64,000 nucleotides of DNA from Ruminococcus flavefaciens ND2009 (lineage in GTDB: Bacteria; Bacillota; Clostridia; Oscillospirales; Ruminococcaceae): NCBI RefSeq assembly GCF_000621785.1, contig NZ_KK211347.1, positions 397,901 to 461,900 of the forward strand. Direction: 5' to 3'. This document shows positions 53,901 to 63,213 of this stretch, piece by piece. Position 1 is the stretch's first letter. Every line of letters begins with the position of its first letter. A model generated the notes under the pieces. The model was not told the DNA's origin. It saw only the letters and a program-made list of their open reading frames with translations, and made no database searches. The translations under genes and the position numbers were made by a program.

Positions 53901-56014
53901 TTAACGGTAAGCAGATCACAGCTGCTGCTATCGCAGAAGCTGCTGAAACATATGGATTTAAGAAGGCTGATAAGAAGGTGCTTCGTGACGGTGTGTTATT
54001 CTCAATGTATCTGAAAACTTCTTATTACAATAAGAAAAACACAGGCAACTCAGGCAGCATTGCAGCATATGACAAGGCTGTGCTGAATCAGGTAGACGAA
54101 GCATATAAGAAGGGCGGCAAGCTCAGCTATGACTTGGAGGATTACACTGTGTTCTCTCAGGTAATGGTGGCTGATGACGGAAGCATGCCTGCATATATGT
54201 ATGTTACCGCAGACGCTCAGATATTTGAAGAAGATGATATGAGCGTTATTTATAACCACAAACTTGAACAGCTCTATTCATCAGATTTGACACAGTCTCT
54301 TATCCACAGACTCCCCGGTATAAAGCTATTTGCAGATGATGACGAAGATAATGATGATCAATCAGTTACGGACTATGTTATTGAAAAAGCCGATGAAGCA
54401 GCTCAGAACTATCTGGACGAGAAGATAGATGAAACTATAAATAATGCGCTGGAGGATCATCCCAACGCTTCTGCAGCATACAATTATACAAACCAGGCGG
54501 CAGATTACCTGAATAAGGCATACGAAATCAAACAGGATTATGATGACGCCACCGCAGAGGAGGAAGAGGTAAAGTCAGAAGACTGGGGAACTGAAGAATG
54601 GAACGCTTACAAGGATAATAATGCGGAGCTTGAAAAAGGAGCAAAGATGTTTCTTACATTTACAGAGACCGTGCTGGGGGCTGATGACCTTCTAAGTGCC
54701 TTCTATGGAGATACGATCGGAGCACTCAAAGAAATGATAGATGATCTCTTTGACGGAATACGTAATTACTACAAGCGTTATGCTGATTTAGATGCTTATA
54801 TTGAATCAGACGGAGAATATGATCCCTATGAAACCGAATATGAACAGGACGGTCAGGTAAGAACAGTTCTTGATCCCTCAGGTATCGTATACGAGGGAAT
54901 TAAGTCCAAGACCGTAAGCGGCGCTGTTGTTACATGCTATGTGTTCAATGAGGACACAGGTGCCTGGGAGATATGGAACGCTGAGGACTACGACCAGCAG
55001 AATCCTCTCATTACCGATGCGGCAGGCGCCTATGCCTGGGACGTTCCCGAGGGAAGATACTACGTTACCTGCGAGAAGGAGGGTTATGACCTCATTAAGA
55101 GCGAGGAGTTCAAAGTAGCGCCTCCCAAGTTCGATCTTGACTTTAACCTCCTGAATGGAGCCGCTCCTGCTGTAAAGGGAAGTACTCTCGGTGAGAACGA
55201 GATAACCCTTGAATTCACAAAGGTAATGGACATCTCTACCGTAAACAAGGACTCCGTTGCCGTTGACGGTATCAGCGGCGGTATCACTGTTGAGCCTCTG
55301 TTATATGCTGAGGGTGACAGGTTTACCGATAAGTTCATCATCAGCGGCGATTTCAGCAAGGCAACAGAGCTGAAACTTACCGTAAACAGCAAGGCTGCCG
55401 ACTACACAGGTGCTGCTGTAGCCGAGTACTCAGCTGATATAGACAATATCTATGCAGATCTTATCCTTGATAAGGACAGCATCGGCCTCATTACCGAGGA
55501 TACTTATCAGATCACAGCAAACAAGGAGATCGCTTCCTGTACCTCTGAGGATAACGAGGTCGCTTCTGTTGACGAGAAGGGACTTGTTACCGCAGTTTCC
55601 GCAGGTGAAACAAAGATAACAGTCGTTGACACCACAGGCAGGGAGGCTATCCTGACTGTTGCTGTAGAGAAAAAGGTAGTCGTTGACGAAGCAACAGCCG
55701 AAAAGCTGGAGCAGCGCTCTATCAAGGACTACAGACGCAAGACAGGTATTACTGCCGCAGAAGCTGAGTGCAAGGTAGTCGATAACAAGTGCATCGTCGA
55801 GCTCAGGGACGAGGAAGGAAATATCCTTGATGTCTACACCCTTGATCCCGGGACAGGTATCGGTACCGATTCAAACGGTGAAGCAGTTGATCTTCCTAAG
55901 ACAGGAAACAACTCTATGACTAACCTGCTCTTGGTAATGGCAGCTATAACACTTATGTTTGCAGGTCTGTTCATCGTAAGAAGATCAGGCGTTATCTCAC
56001 GCAAGAGAAGCTGA
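50933..56014 (+). CDS. LPXTG-anchored BspA-like leucine-rich-repeat surface protein
   Basis: 1,693 residues. A signal peptide covers about residues 1-35 (SGTLAVAIASANAVL). From about 100 to 602 there are many LRR_5 (BspA/TpLRR) repeats of the form GCxxLxxVxLPxxITxIxxxAF. A middle region of about 700 residues includes an acidic helical part. A carboxypeptidase-regulatory/SdrB-like domain lies near 1326-1393 (GAVVTCYVFNEDTGAWEIW) and a Big_2-like Ig domain near 1509-1580. The wall-sorting signal LPKTG at 1654-1658 is followed by a membrane segment and RRSGVISRKRS. A sortase would attach it to peptidoglycan. I chose ATG 50933 with AAAGGAG upstream; the open frame begins at 50864. Probably a surface adhesin or substrate binder. 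Confidence 0.93.
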   Translation: MRRFNKLCRSVLSGTLAVAIASANAVLPTVAHGAAEEETDVVITSELAGTAGDGFATEGSITYIAEDIVSADSIVLSTTYADIALTTTTTAAVKTVRASMAEENGYRYYITGGNAVIDSYIGDETEVEVPDTLGGITVTEIGYAAFSGNKNIVSVKLPETITRINHDAFNGCAALAAVELPDGITSIQDGAFAGCASLKEIAVPEGVSRIEDNTFSGCKALTEIKLNDNTDYIGKSAFAGCSSMSSLSIPHSVTAIGNMAFMGSGLVSLEVPDTVTSLGYAVFADCAALEEISLPKEITKLRSGNGKGMFSGCSSLKNVTFPQALTEIGDMAFAGCSSLESIAIPATVTTVGTELFRDCEMLVNAQIPESVTRIEDGMFRGCTALPSIDLHDGIEYIGKNAFESCNALDNVTIPANTAVIGECCFLNCESLSEIAVPESVTSLGGAAFAGCVLLEKAALPDGIEELAVFGEAGLFTNDIKLKEVKLPASLRTIGAYTFKNCLSLEKTELPKTVSAIGGSAFESCVSLREVTLPEGVVTLSDKTFSGCTALKTVILPVKFDEARNYAFENCTSLTDLGKNAGFFKFAVDTFKGCTSLNDERATVFTSDTPVVNVSSAASIIGGIANFSIRYDLNEWIQEGLADSSADIRFEVPVPQGLELIASSVITDSADNKAVFIGNNGNLFSLSKPEGTLRFSARIEAYSEKAYTIDPLIHFNSHSYNWTQRIPRMSLTVPKITLSAQSTVSSLDCEVYGIAEPGKKVKIYADGVLAATVTSNEYTGKYTATVSLPEKKDSVQYSIYAVCGVNSTDEVSVIYSDAKPSIKKVELMYCTHAPSSLNDYMETLDITGVFTRGEHPVIQYYPLGNMRFRIEANNSDRISFILVRSQKGSESKYLVASYDEKEKVWITPEDQYFDESDHNYVPGSLNFIIVDKTEDIVDTEDAKALIKKINIEDLIRSYDIIDDSSCICRLEDEKGSICSECYYYGSEVVNVNGKQITAAAIAEAAETYGFKKADKKVLRDGVLFSMYLKTSYYNKKNTGNSGSIAAYDKAVLNQVDEAYKKGGKLSYDLEDYTVFSQVMVADDGSMPAYMYVTADAQIFEEDDMSVIYNHKLEQLYSSDLTQSLIHRLPGIKLFADDDEDNDDQSVTDYVIEKADEAAQNYLDEKIDETINNALEDHPNASAAYNYTNQAADYLNKAYEIKQDYDDATAEEEEVKSEDWGTEEWNAYKDNNAELEKGAKMFLTFTETVLGADDLLSAFYGDTIGALKEMIDDLFDGIRNYYKRYADLDAYIESDGEYDPYETEYEQDGQVRTVLDPSGIVYEGIKSKTVSGAVVTCYVFNEDTGAWEIWNAEDYDQQNPLITDAAGAYAWDVPEGRYYVTCEKEGYDLIKSEEFKVAPPKFDLDFNLLNGAAPAVKGSTLGENEITLEFTKVMDISTVNKDSVAVDGISGGITVEPLLYAEGDRFTDKFIISGDFSKATELKLTVNSKAADYTGAAVAEYSADIDNIYADLILDKDSIGLITEDTYQITANKEIASCTSEDNEVASVDEKGLVTAVSAGETKITVVDTTGREAILTVAVEKKVVVDEATAEKLEQRSIKDYRRKTGITAAEAECKVVDNKCIVELRDEEGNILDVYTLDPGTGIGTDSNGEAVDLPKTGNNSMTNLLLVMAAITLMFAGLFIVRRSGVISRKRS

Positions 56015-56037
56015 TATTTTATGATCAAACAATAAGA

Positions 56038-56078
56038 AACGCCCATTTCCGATATTTTCGGAAATGGGCGTTATTTTT
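56038..56078 (+). terminator. Terminator of the LPXTG surface protein gene
   Basis: AACGCCCATTTCCGA (56038-56052) pairs perfectly with 56058-56072, then ATTTTT. Because it is symmetric it may also end the minus-strand transcript of the 34-residue peptide. Confidence 0.88.
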
Positions 56079-56083
56079 ACATC

Positions 56084-56188
56084 TTATTCCTCAATTGATA
56101 CATCTGGGAATTTCAGCGGTGAAGCTGTTATCACGTCCTCTGACTCAAAGGTTATTACCTCAAGCTGAGGAGTTACATATTTTTCCAT
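56084..56188 (-). CDS. 34-residue peptide gene downstream of the giant lectin/dockerin protein
   Basis: Reads MEKYVTPQLEVITFESEDV then ITASPLKFPDVSIEE. It has a strong SD (AAAGGAGAAAAG) about 7 nt before the ATG and starts 15 bp after the stop of the 2,305-residue gene on the same strand, so it is likely the second gene of that operon. The pattern Y..P.LE...F..EDVIT.S recurs, as I recall, in many small Clostridia peptides whose function is unresolved and which look like precursor or leader peptides. No modifying enzyme is nearby. It is too short for ordinary gene calling. Confidence 0.65.
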   Translation of the reverse strand: MEKYVTPQLEVITFESEDVITASPLKFPDVSIEE

Positions 56189-56202
56189 GTCACTTTTCTC
56201 CT

Positions 56203-59200
56203 TTATTTTAATATGTCAGCAGCAATTCCATAGAGGACCAGTGCCTTTATAGTGCGGACCAGTTTTTCGTCGCTGCTCTTTTCAATAACTGACTTTGCAT
56301 AAGTGAAGGGACTGTAGTCCACCTCGGCGTATACAGAAGTGTCGCTGACCGACTCAGCTCTGAATGTGTGCATTTTTCCGTACATATCAGGTGAGATATG
56401 GTCAAGGGTTATGGAAGCGATATTGCCTTCCTGAGTTGCAAGTACGGGCTTGCCGTCAACGGTGAAGCTGTAGTCCTTGATGAACTTGCCTTCCTCCAGA
56501 TTGAACTTTACTGTAAGGCTCAGGTCTTCGCTTATGCTCATTGAAGCAAATGAAGCCTTGAGAATATCGCCTGATCTTCTTGAAACTGCCTTGTACTCGC
56601 TGCCAAGAGCAACATTATCGCTGAGTGTGATGTTGTTTTCTGCTTCAACAGTTTTTCCGGTGTACTCCTTGAGCCGCTCTGCGTAGTTTATCAGAGTGTC
56701 GATGAAGCGTGCTGAATTGCTGTCGAGGATATTCAGGCTTCTCAGTGTGTTGAGATACTTTCTTGCGCTGTAGCTGAGCTCTGAACCTGTTGTGCCGTCT
56801 GAGTAGCGGATCTGAAGAGTGAATTCATCGTCGATATAGACAGGTGAGATGCTGCAAGAGAAGGTGTATGTGCAGTCGCTGTTCTTTACAGCCTCGGACA
56901 TTTTCTTAGTGTAGATCATATCATCTGAGAATCTGAACTCTGCCACTGCGTTCTTGTCGGCTGCTGCCTCGGGACTGAGTGAAGCTGTGACATTGACGGT
57001 CACCTTGTCGCTTACAGAAGCGCTTGCTCTGATGAATGCGTCCTTGCCGTTCTGAAGCTCTCCGCACTTTGTACATCTGCCGCGGTTGTTGAAGCTGTGG
57101 TGTGTATCGGCGTAGAATGCGTAGTAATTTCCGTTCTCGCCTGCAACGAAGGGCTCGAAAGGCTGTGTATGTTCGCTGTCTCTGAACCAGCCGTCAGAAC
57201 CGCACTGATCGTTAGCAAGAGCAGGGAGGCTGTCGATAAGTGTACCGTTCTCGACTTCCATTACCTCGCTTCTGCCGTCCCAGTAGTTGAGAATTATTTT
57301 TGTTGTCTTGTTTTCGTCGCTGCTGTAGTTATTTAATTCGCCTTTAGCAACGAACTCGCAGTTTTCACTGTAATTGAATACTGTATCGGGTACTATCCAT
57401 ACCTCTACATTTTCATTTGTTGTGAGGCTCTCTGTTACATCGACCTCGCCGAATATATAGAGCCTTACGCCTTCATCGAAAGCATTTGCAGCCTTGACAG
57501 CGTCGCTTAAATTGTCGAAGTTCTCGCCTGTGCTGAGCATTGCAACAGCGCCCTCAGGGAGGTAGTCGCAGCCCATAAATGCACCGCATACTGAGCAGAA
57601 AGTTGCTTCAAGAGCAGTATTTCCGTCATGTGCAGGTGACATTACAGCGTGTCTGCCTGTGCATTCATGCTCGGGAACAGTTGCGAATGTTCTTTCGATG
57701 TCGATTGATCCGTCTTCACTCTTGAGACTGATGGTAGCGCATAGGTCTGCCTTCTTGGGAGTGATCTTTATGAGAGCGGGACCGTCAAGGTAAATCTTGC
57801 CGTCCTTTTCGATGTAATCGCCGTCCTCGATAGAAATATCAAAGAGGTCGTAAACGCTTTCGGGAGCAGCCTTGACATTTCGCTGTCCGGGAGCGCCCTT
57901 GGGCTGAGGAGTGCTGTTGTTGAGGATAATGCCGAATTCAACTAATCCGCCTTTTGTCGGAGGACTGTAGAAGTATTCAAGATCCTTGCCGATCTCCATC
58001 ATTTCACTTATAGGCAGAGGAATATCCTTATCAAAAGCTCCTGAAACATCACCTATGATACCGCTTGTGACATCGCCGACATACTGTGCCTGCTGATACT
58101 CGTATTCATCTTCAGTATAGGAATCTCTGTCCTGTGACAGAGCAAGAGCCTGACCGGCTGCAAAACCTGCACTGTATCCGGGCAGATTAGACAATGCGCT
58201 CTGAATACCTGAGTTCATTACGCTGATGAGCATATTGCCGCTCTGGTACTTCATTTTCATTTCGTCGGATATATCTTCGTATACGATCTCATAGGGGATC
58301 TCGGTAGTAGAGCCGGAAAGTGTAGTTACTGTTACATCCTTGAGATAATGCTCTGTCTTCAGATTAGCATAGAATGTTGACATCATGGACGCGAGCATAT
58401 TCGGACCTGCAAGGAGCGGGTTGGGAATGAGACTGGTCATAAGTACCGCAAAATCACAGAGGAGCTTGTTGTATTCAGTGGTAAGCTCAAGCAATGATCT
58501 CCATGCGTCCATGATCGTTATGGTAGTTACGAGAGTGTCTCCGGGATTAAGAACAGGCAGTGTTACGCTGTCATTCATTGGCATGTTCTGAAGTTCTCCG
58601 CCGAAATTCCTTGTGTCTGTGATATTGCCGTTTTTGTCCTGTTTATAGAGTGTACCCTTATAGGACTGCTCGATACGGCTTATTGTATGCTGGAGTCCGT
58701 AGATCGGCTTGTGAGATACGTTTGTAAGCTCAATTGTAAGCTTATACGGCTCTCCGTAGTATGAATAGATAGGTGCGTGGACTGTCATTTTCAGAGCGTC
58801 TCCTGCATAGACATGGAGGGGATTCTCTGTCTTGAAAGTATACTCATCATATCTTCCGTCATTATTTCCGGAGAACTTGGCAGAAACATCATAGTCGCCG
58901 GCTTTATCGCCTCTTGCGTACCATATTGCGCTCATATATTCGCCGGGATCAAGATCGCCCATCTGCTGTGTAAGATCGCTGTTTACAAGAGTAAGACCGT
59001 CGGGAAGATCGATGGAAGCCTTACAGTCGGTAAGCGGTAAAATATCATTATTTACAACGATGAGCTGTATCTCATAGAATTCCTTCAGCCACTTGCATTC
59101 GCCTGTGACTATCATGTACATCTCTTCGTCAACGGTATTCTGGTAACCGATGATAGGTGCTTCAACACCGTTATAGATCACCTTTTTCCTTACGACCTGA

Positions 59201-62200
59201 GCATTGCCGTTTTCATCCCTTCCTACGTAGTTGAGCATGAAGTACTGTTCTGCACCGAAAGTGAGCTTGACCTCATACTTGTAGACGTGGTAATTAGCAG
59301 GATCGGTAATATCAATGCCTGCCTGAATGATCTCGGCAAGGTTCATTTCCTTGACTGTAACTTTACCGTCTACCTTCAGCTTACGGGGCTTGACAGGAGC
59401 CGGAAGTGTAGTTGTTGTGGAAGTTGTGGTAGAAGTAAGTGTGGTGGTTGAGGTAGAAGTTGTAGTGGTTGTAGTTGTGGTGGTAGATGTTGTGGTCGTA
59501 GTTATGACAGGATCTTCTGACTCAAACTCGCAGATAAATCCGTAGTTTGCTGTTGCGTAATAATTACGGTTTGCACTGCTGTTGCCTGAGTAGGGAATAT
59601 CGTTCCATACACCGATGGGGCAGCCGTTATAGCTGACGTAATGGAGCATGAGTGCCTTTTCATCTCCGCCGTAGTTATTAGGCTCATTGGCACGCCAGTT
59701 GGTGTAATTCATAGGCTCTCCTGTGATCCAGGCGAAGCCGTTGCTGCCAAGCTCAGCGCCCAGCCAGTAAGCATTCTTGGAAGCTCCCACGGAATTTAGA
59801 AGTGAAACGATAAGGGTCTGCTCCTCAGGTGAGTTTACAGTCACAAGGTGACCGCCCAGGCTTTCACAGTATGCCTTGGCTTCATTCCAGGTCATAGGAG
59901 ATTCGATGACCTTATATCTGGGATATTCGGTATCAATGACCTTTACTGAAGTAGTGGTTGTCGTGGTTGTCGTGGTTGTAGTGGTGGTTGTCGTGGTAGT
60001 TGTTGTGGTTGTAGATGTTGAAACAGGTTTGTCAGAGACATTTTCCCATTCACAGATGAACCATTTTGTTAAGCTGTGTCCTTCATCGTTCCACAGACCT
60101 GAATTATATACATGGATACAGTCTTCACCGCCAAGGTTATTGGGCTCGCCTCTGTCCCAGTTGGTGTATATTATCGGCTCGCCTGTTATCCATTGGAATT
60201 CACCGTTTTCATCGCGGCGGCCACCGATCCATAACTTGCCTGCACCTGATGCTGCAATGAGATTGTTGATCTGAGCCTGCTCTTCGGGAGAAGTAATGGT
60301 AGCCAGATGTCCGTTAACGCTTTCGCAGTAAGCAGCTGCAGCTTCCCAGTTCATATAAGTTTTTATTACTTCATACTTTGCAGCATCGGGAAGGGGACCA
60401 AGAGTTGTTGTAGTTGTAGATGTGGTAGTTGTTGTGGTGGTAGTTGTGGTAGTAGTTGTTGTGACAGGCTTGATATATATATAGCCCTGTGAGATACCCT
60501 TGGTAAATGCCCATGCCTCCATGAGCTTACCCTCAGCGTTTTTCTCCGTATTTGTGAAGCAGCCTCCGGGTTCGCAGTAATGCACTTCTATTGGGAACCT
60601 GTCGCCTGCCCTGGAATCGGCGGGAAGCTCAAAAGTAAAGCTCCAGAGCACTCCGTCCTTTCCGTTGTTGCCGGAGCCTGCTGATGCCAGGTAAATAGAA
60701 TATTCGCCATCTCTTGCAGTATATGTTGACTGCTTTGAAAGTGCATCTCCGGGTACGGCATATACACCTTTGTTCTCGTCAACTAATTTAAGTCTCGAAT
60801 CAAAGGTTACCATCATACCTGTAGCTGCGTACTTGCCCTCAGCGCCTGTAACGCGGAGCTCTACTTTCTGTCTGAGATTATTTCCAATATCATTCGCAGT
60901 TATTTCTATGCGGTCAACTGACAGTGTGGGCTTGACTGCTGCAGCTGAAGGATCGATACCTTCGGTGTTATAGTTTGTTTTTTTCGGATTAGACGTTGTA
61001 GTGGTCGTAGTAGTTGTAATAACAGGCTCGGGATATGTGGTGCTGACAGGAAGCTCCCACTCGCATACGAAGCCCATATTGTCTATATTGCTTCTCCAGC
61101 CGTTATTATTGTTGTCATTCCATGTACCGTTTGAAGAGAACGCCATAATACGGTTTTCGCTGCCGTCATTGTCGGGCTGTCCGCTTGACCAGTTGGAGTA
61201 ATCCATAGGCTCGTCGGTTATCCACTTGAACACGCGGTCGTCCTCGCAGTAGCCGCCTATCCAGAGGTAGCTCTTCTGGGGCGAGCTTGCGGAGATAACG
61301 CTGTTCATCAGGGTCTGCTCATCGGCAGATGTGATAACTGCAAGGTGTCCGCCTAAGCTTTCGCAGTAATCCCTGGCATCTGACCAGGTCATACCTGTGT
61401 TGAACACCTGGAAGCGGTTTACATCGTTATCGATGTTGAAGTAAAGCTCGCCGTCACCGCTGACGGATAACAGACCGTTTACTCCTGCATTAGCGATGTA
61501 TGAGGAAATGTAGCGTGTATCCACATACTCTGAAAGGCCGCTGGTGATAACGCCTGTAGCCTCGGAGTAGATGGTAGTATCAGCGCCTGTGACCTTTCCT
61601 GTGATATTGATCTTCTGTCCCTTGGGGATATAGATACCGCCCTTGTCACCCTTTATGGAGATATTTCCCTGAAGGTTGACGGCAGTGCCTTTTTTGACCC
61701 AGATACCATAGTCGTTATCGCTGCTGAGCCTGCCTCCTGAGATATTGACAGTACCGCCTGAGCCGCCGTAGATGGCAGGACCTATATCAGAGGTAATAGT
61801 TGCACCTGTGATATTAAGAGTACCTGAATAGCCGCTGTTCATCCATATTGTACTGCTTACGGATCTGTCAGAGGTGGAGTGCTTGCTGGTATTTTTAAGA
61901 GTACCTCCGTAGAGATTTGTGACACCGGAGCTTGATCTCAGCGAAAGGGGATTACTTGTGTAGGAAGTAACAGTTCCGCCATAGAGATCAAAGCAGCCTG
62001 ATCCGTTGATACCGATGGTTCCCGAATCATAGCCATGATCGTTACCGTTGAAGGTGCCTCCGTAGATGTTGAGCTTTCCATAAACCTCGAACAGGGAGTT
62101 TGAGCCTGTCGAGTTGATAACGCCGTCGCCGCGGCTGTCTCTGACAGTAACGGTTCCGTAACTTTTTATAGTGCCTATATTTACTGTATGTCCGTTGAGG

Positions 62201-63120
62201 TCAAGGTCAAGATTGTCTGATACGGAAATATTTTTTGAGTTGACATCGCAGTCCAGTCTGTAGAAGCCTGCGGTGGGAAGGCTTGTCTCGTCGGTCCATA
62301 TCTTGTACTCAGGAGTCTTTCCGTCCTTCTCCATAATGAAGCCGAAGTTGTCGAGACCGCAGAATTCTGAATTATCTTCGCCGCCATTGCTCATATCGTC
62401 CCATTTGCCCACCTGAGCACCCCATGGTTCATAGGGATTGCCAAAGAGGGAAACAGCTGTCTGAGATGATGAATTTGGAGCACCAGGGTTCCAGTTATTA
62501 AATGTCCTGCTTTCATTGGTGACCCATTCAAAGCCGTTCTTATCAGTGCGCTTCAAACCAATCCAGTAGTTGTTTTTGATCGTTGGCTGCTTTTTTATCA
62601 GAGCTTCGATCTGAGCCTGTTCATAGTCGGAAGTGATGACTGCAAGATGAGCGCCCTTGCTTTCGCAGTATTCTTCTGCCTCATTCCAGGTCATTCCCTT
62701 GTTGACTATCTCATAATTGGCAGGATCGGGATAGTATTTCCATGTGAGTTCTCCGCTGAAGGGAAGCACCATAGGGTCACTTCCAACTGAGAGAAGTGCG
62801 TAATTCTGTAAAATGATCTCTGCGTCACGAAGTGTTACCTTACCGTCGACGTCAACGTCGGCAGCAAGACTGTTCATGTCGCTGTCATCGCCTGTGCATA
62901 CGTAGTCCCTGATGATATTGGAGTCAACGGCGTCCATTTTACCGTCACCGTTCACATCGCCGAGTATTGCCTCAGCGTAGGTCTCATCGGGAGCAGTGTC
63001 GTTGTCAGCTGCTATTGTCTCTATCGGTATGACCGATATGAGCTGAGTGTATGCAACAGCAGAAGCCGCAAGCAATGACAGAGCCTTTTTGCCTAAACTT
63101 TTGCTATTGTGTTTGTGCAT
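56203..63120 (-). CDS. Giant secreted protein: dockerin, four C-type lectin domains, beta-helix, cohesin-like domain
   Basis: 2,305 residues. A signal peptide covers about 1-38. A two-repeat dockerin (52-112: GDVNGDGKMDAVDSNIIRD, then ADVDVDGKVTLRDAEIILQN) follows. C-type lectin-like domains lie at about 130-265, 560-690, 912-1027 and 1065-1200, with WIG/WND core residues; domain 2 has QPD, domains 3 and 4 have EPN at the sugar/calcium site. A right-handed beta-helix-like region spans about 300-530. A cohesin-like domain at about 730-883 opens PTLSVDRIEITANDIGN. Thr-rich linkers separate them. The remaining 1,060 residues have Ig-like parts but no family I recognise. SD AGGAGG precedes the ATG. 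It probably docks into and extends a cellulosome while binding glycans. Confidence 0.9.
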   Translation of the reverse strand: MHKHNSKSLGKKALSLLAASAVAYTQLISVIPIETIAADNDTAPDETYAEAILGDVNGDGKMDAVDSNIIRDYVCTGDDSDMNSLAADVDVDGKVTLRDAEIILQNYALLSVGSDPMVLPFSGELTWKYYPDPANYEIVNKGMTWNEAEEYCESKGAHLAVITSDYEQAQIEALIKKQPTIKNNYWIGLKRTDKNGFEWVTNESRTFNNWNPGAPNSSSQTAVSLFGNPYEPWGAQVGKWDDMSNGGEDNSEFCGLDNFGFIMEKDGKTPEYKIWTDETSLPTAGFYRLDCDVNSKNISVSDNLDLDLNGHTVNIGTIKSYGTVTVRDSRGDGVINSTGSNSLFEVYGKLNIYGGTFNGNDHGYDSGTIGINGSGCFDLYGGTVTSYTSNPLSLRSSSGVTNLYGGTLKNTSKHSTSDRSVSSTIWMNSGYSGTLNITGATITSDIGPAIYGGSGGTVNISGGRLSSDNDYGIWVKKGTAVNLQGNISIKGDKGGIYIPKGQKINITGKVTGADTTIYSEATGVITSGLSEYVDTRYISSYIANAGVNGLLSVSGDGELYFNIDNDVNRFQVFNTGMTWSDARDYCESLGGHLAVITSADEQTLMNSVISASSPQKSYLWIGGYCEDDRVFKWITDEPMDYSNWSSGQPDNDGSENRIMAFSSNGTWNDNNNNGWRSNIDNMGFVCEWELPVSTTYPEPVITTTTTTTTSNPKKTNYNTEGIDPSAAAVKPTLSVDRIEITANDIGNNLRQKVELRVTGAEGKYAATGMMVTFDSRLKLVDENKGVYAVPGDALSKQSTYTARDGEYSIYLASAGSGNNGKDGVLWSFTFELPADSRAGDRFPIEVHYCEPGGCFTNTEKNAEGKLMEAWAFTKGISQGYIYIKPVTTTTTTTTTTTTTTSTTTTTLGPLPDAAKYEVIKTYMNWEAAAAYCESVNGHLATITSPEEQAQINNLIAASGAGKLWIGGRRDENGEFQWITGEPIIYTNWDRGEPNNLGGEDCIHVYNSGLWNDEGHSLTKWFICEWENVSDKPVSTSTTTTTTTTTTTTTTTTTTTTTSVKVIDTEYPRYKVIESPMTWNEAKAYCESLGGHLVTVNSPEEQTLIVSLLNSVGASKNAYWLGAELGSNGFAWITGEPMNYTNWRANEPNNYGGDEKALMLHYVSYNGCPIGVWNDIPYSGNSSANRNYYATANYGFICEFESEDPVITTTTTSTTTTTTTTTSTSTTTLTSTTTSTTTTLPAPVKPRKLKVDGKVTVKEMNLAEIIQAGIDITDPANYHVYKYEVKLTFGAEQYFMLNYVGRDENGNAQVVRKKVIYNGVEAPIIGYQNTVDEEMYMIVTGECKWLKEFYEIQLIVVNNDILPLTDCKASIDLPDGLTLVNSDLTQQMGDLDPGEYMSAIWYARGDKAGDYDVSAKFSGNNDGRYDEYTFKTENPLHVYAGDALKMTVHAPIYSYYGEPYKLTIELTNVSHKPIYGLQHTISRIEQSYKGTLYKQDKNGNITDTRNFGGELQNMPMNDSVTLPVLNPGDTLVTTITIMDAWRSLLELTTEYNKLLCDFAVLMTSLIPNPLLAGPNMLASMMSTFYANLKTEHYLKDVTVTTLSGSTTEIPYEIVYEDISDEMKMKYQSGNMLISVMNSGIQSALSNLPGYSAGFAAGQALALSQDRDSYTEDEYEYQQAQYVGDVTSGIIGDVSGAFDKDIPLPISEMMEIGKDLEYFYSPPTKGGLVEFGIILNNSTPQPKGAPGQRNVKAAPESVYDLFDISIEDGDYIEKDGKIYLDGPALIKITPKKADLCATISLKSEDGSIDIERTFATVPEHECTGRHAVMSPAHDGNTALEATFCSVCGAFMGCDYLPEGAVAMLSTGENFDNLSDAVKAANAFDEGVRLYIFGEVDVTESLTTNENVEVWIVPDTVFNYSENCEFVAKGELNNYSSDENKTTKIILNYWDGRSEVMEVENGTLIDSLPALANDQCGSDGWFRDSEHTQPFEPFVAGENGNYYAFYADTHHSFNNRGRCTKCGELQNGKDAFIRASASVSDKVTVNVTASLSPEAAADKNAVAEFRFSDDMIYTKKMSEAVKNSDCTYTFSCSISPVYIDDEFTLQIRYSDGTTGSELSYSARKYLNTLRSLNILDSNSARFIDTLINYAERLKEYTGKTVEAENNITLSDNVALGSEYKAVSRRSGDILKASFASMSISEDLSLTVKFNLEEGKFIKDYSFTVDGKPVLATQEGNIASITLDHISPDMYGKMHTFRAESVSDTSVYAEVDYSPFTYAKSVIEKSSDEKLVRTIKALVLYGIAADILK
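59401..59510 (-). repeat. GT-rich simple repeat encoding a Thr-rich linker
   Basis: Repeated Thr codons on the minus strand between lectin domain 4 and the C-terminal region. Similar tracts lie at 59941-60020, 60401-60470 and 60989-61022 within the same gene, and at 63830-64000. Confidence 0.75.
59941..60020 (-). repeat. GT-rich simple repeat encoding a Thr linker
   Basis: Encodes more than twenty near-consecutive Thr residues between lectin domains 3 and 4, a site prone to replication slippage and recombination with the other tracts. Confidence 0.75.
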
Positions 63121-63184
63121 TGTTATTAAACCTCCTTTTCTGCTCTTTTTTATAAAGAGCTATAAAACACATCCTGCCATCTTA

Positions 63185-63213
63185 ATTATAATTACTGGCG
63201 CTTAAAAAATCAA
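63185..63213 (-). promoter_or_regulatory. Promoter of the giant lectin/dockerin gene
   Basis: On the minus strand, TTGATT (63213-63208), a 17-bp spacer and TATAAT (63190-63185), about 65 bp before the start. The rest of 63214-63483 shows no gene. Confidence 0.6.

Noticed and set aside
59400..61025. Repeated GT-rich tracts could look like a CRISPR or satellite array
   Set aside because: They are Thr codons inside one long reading frame, with no regular spacers.
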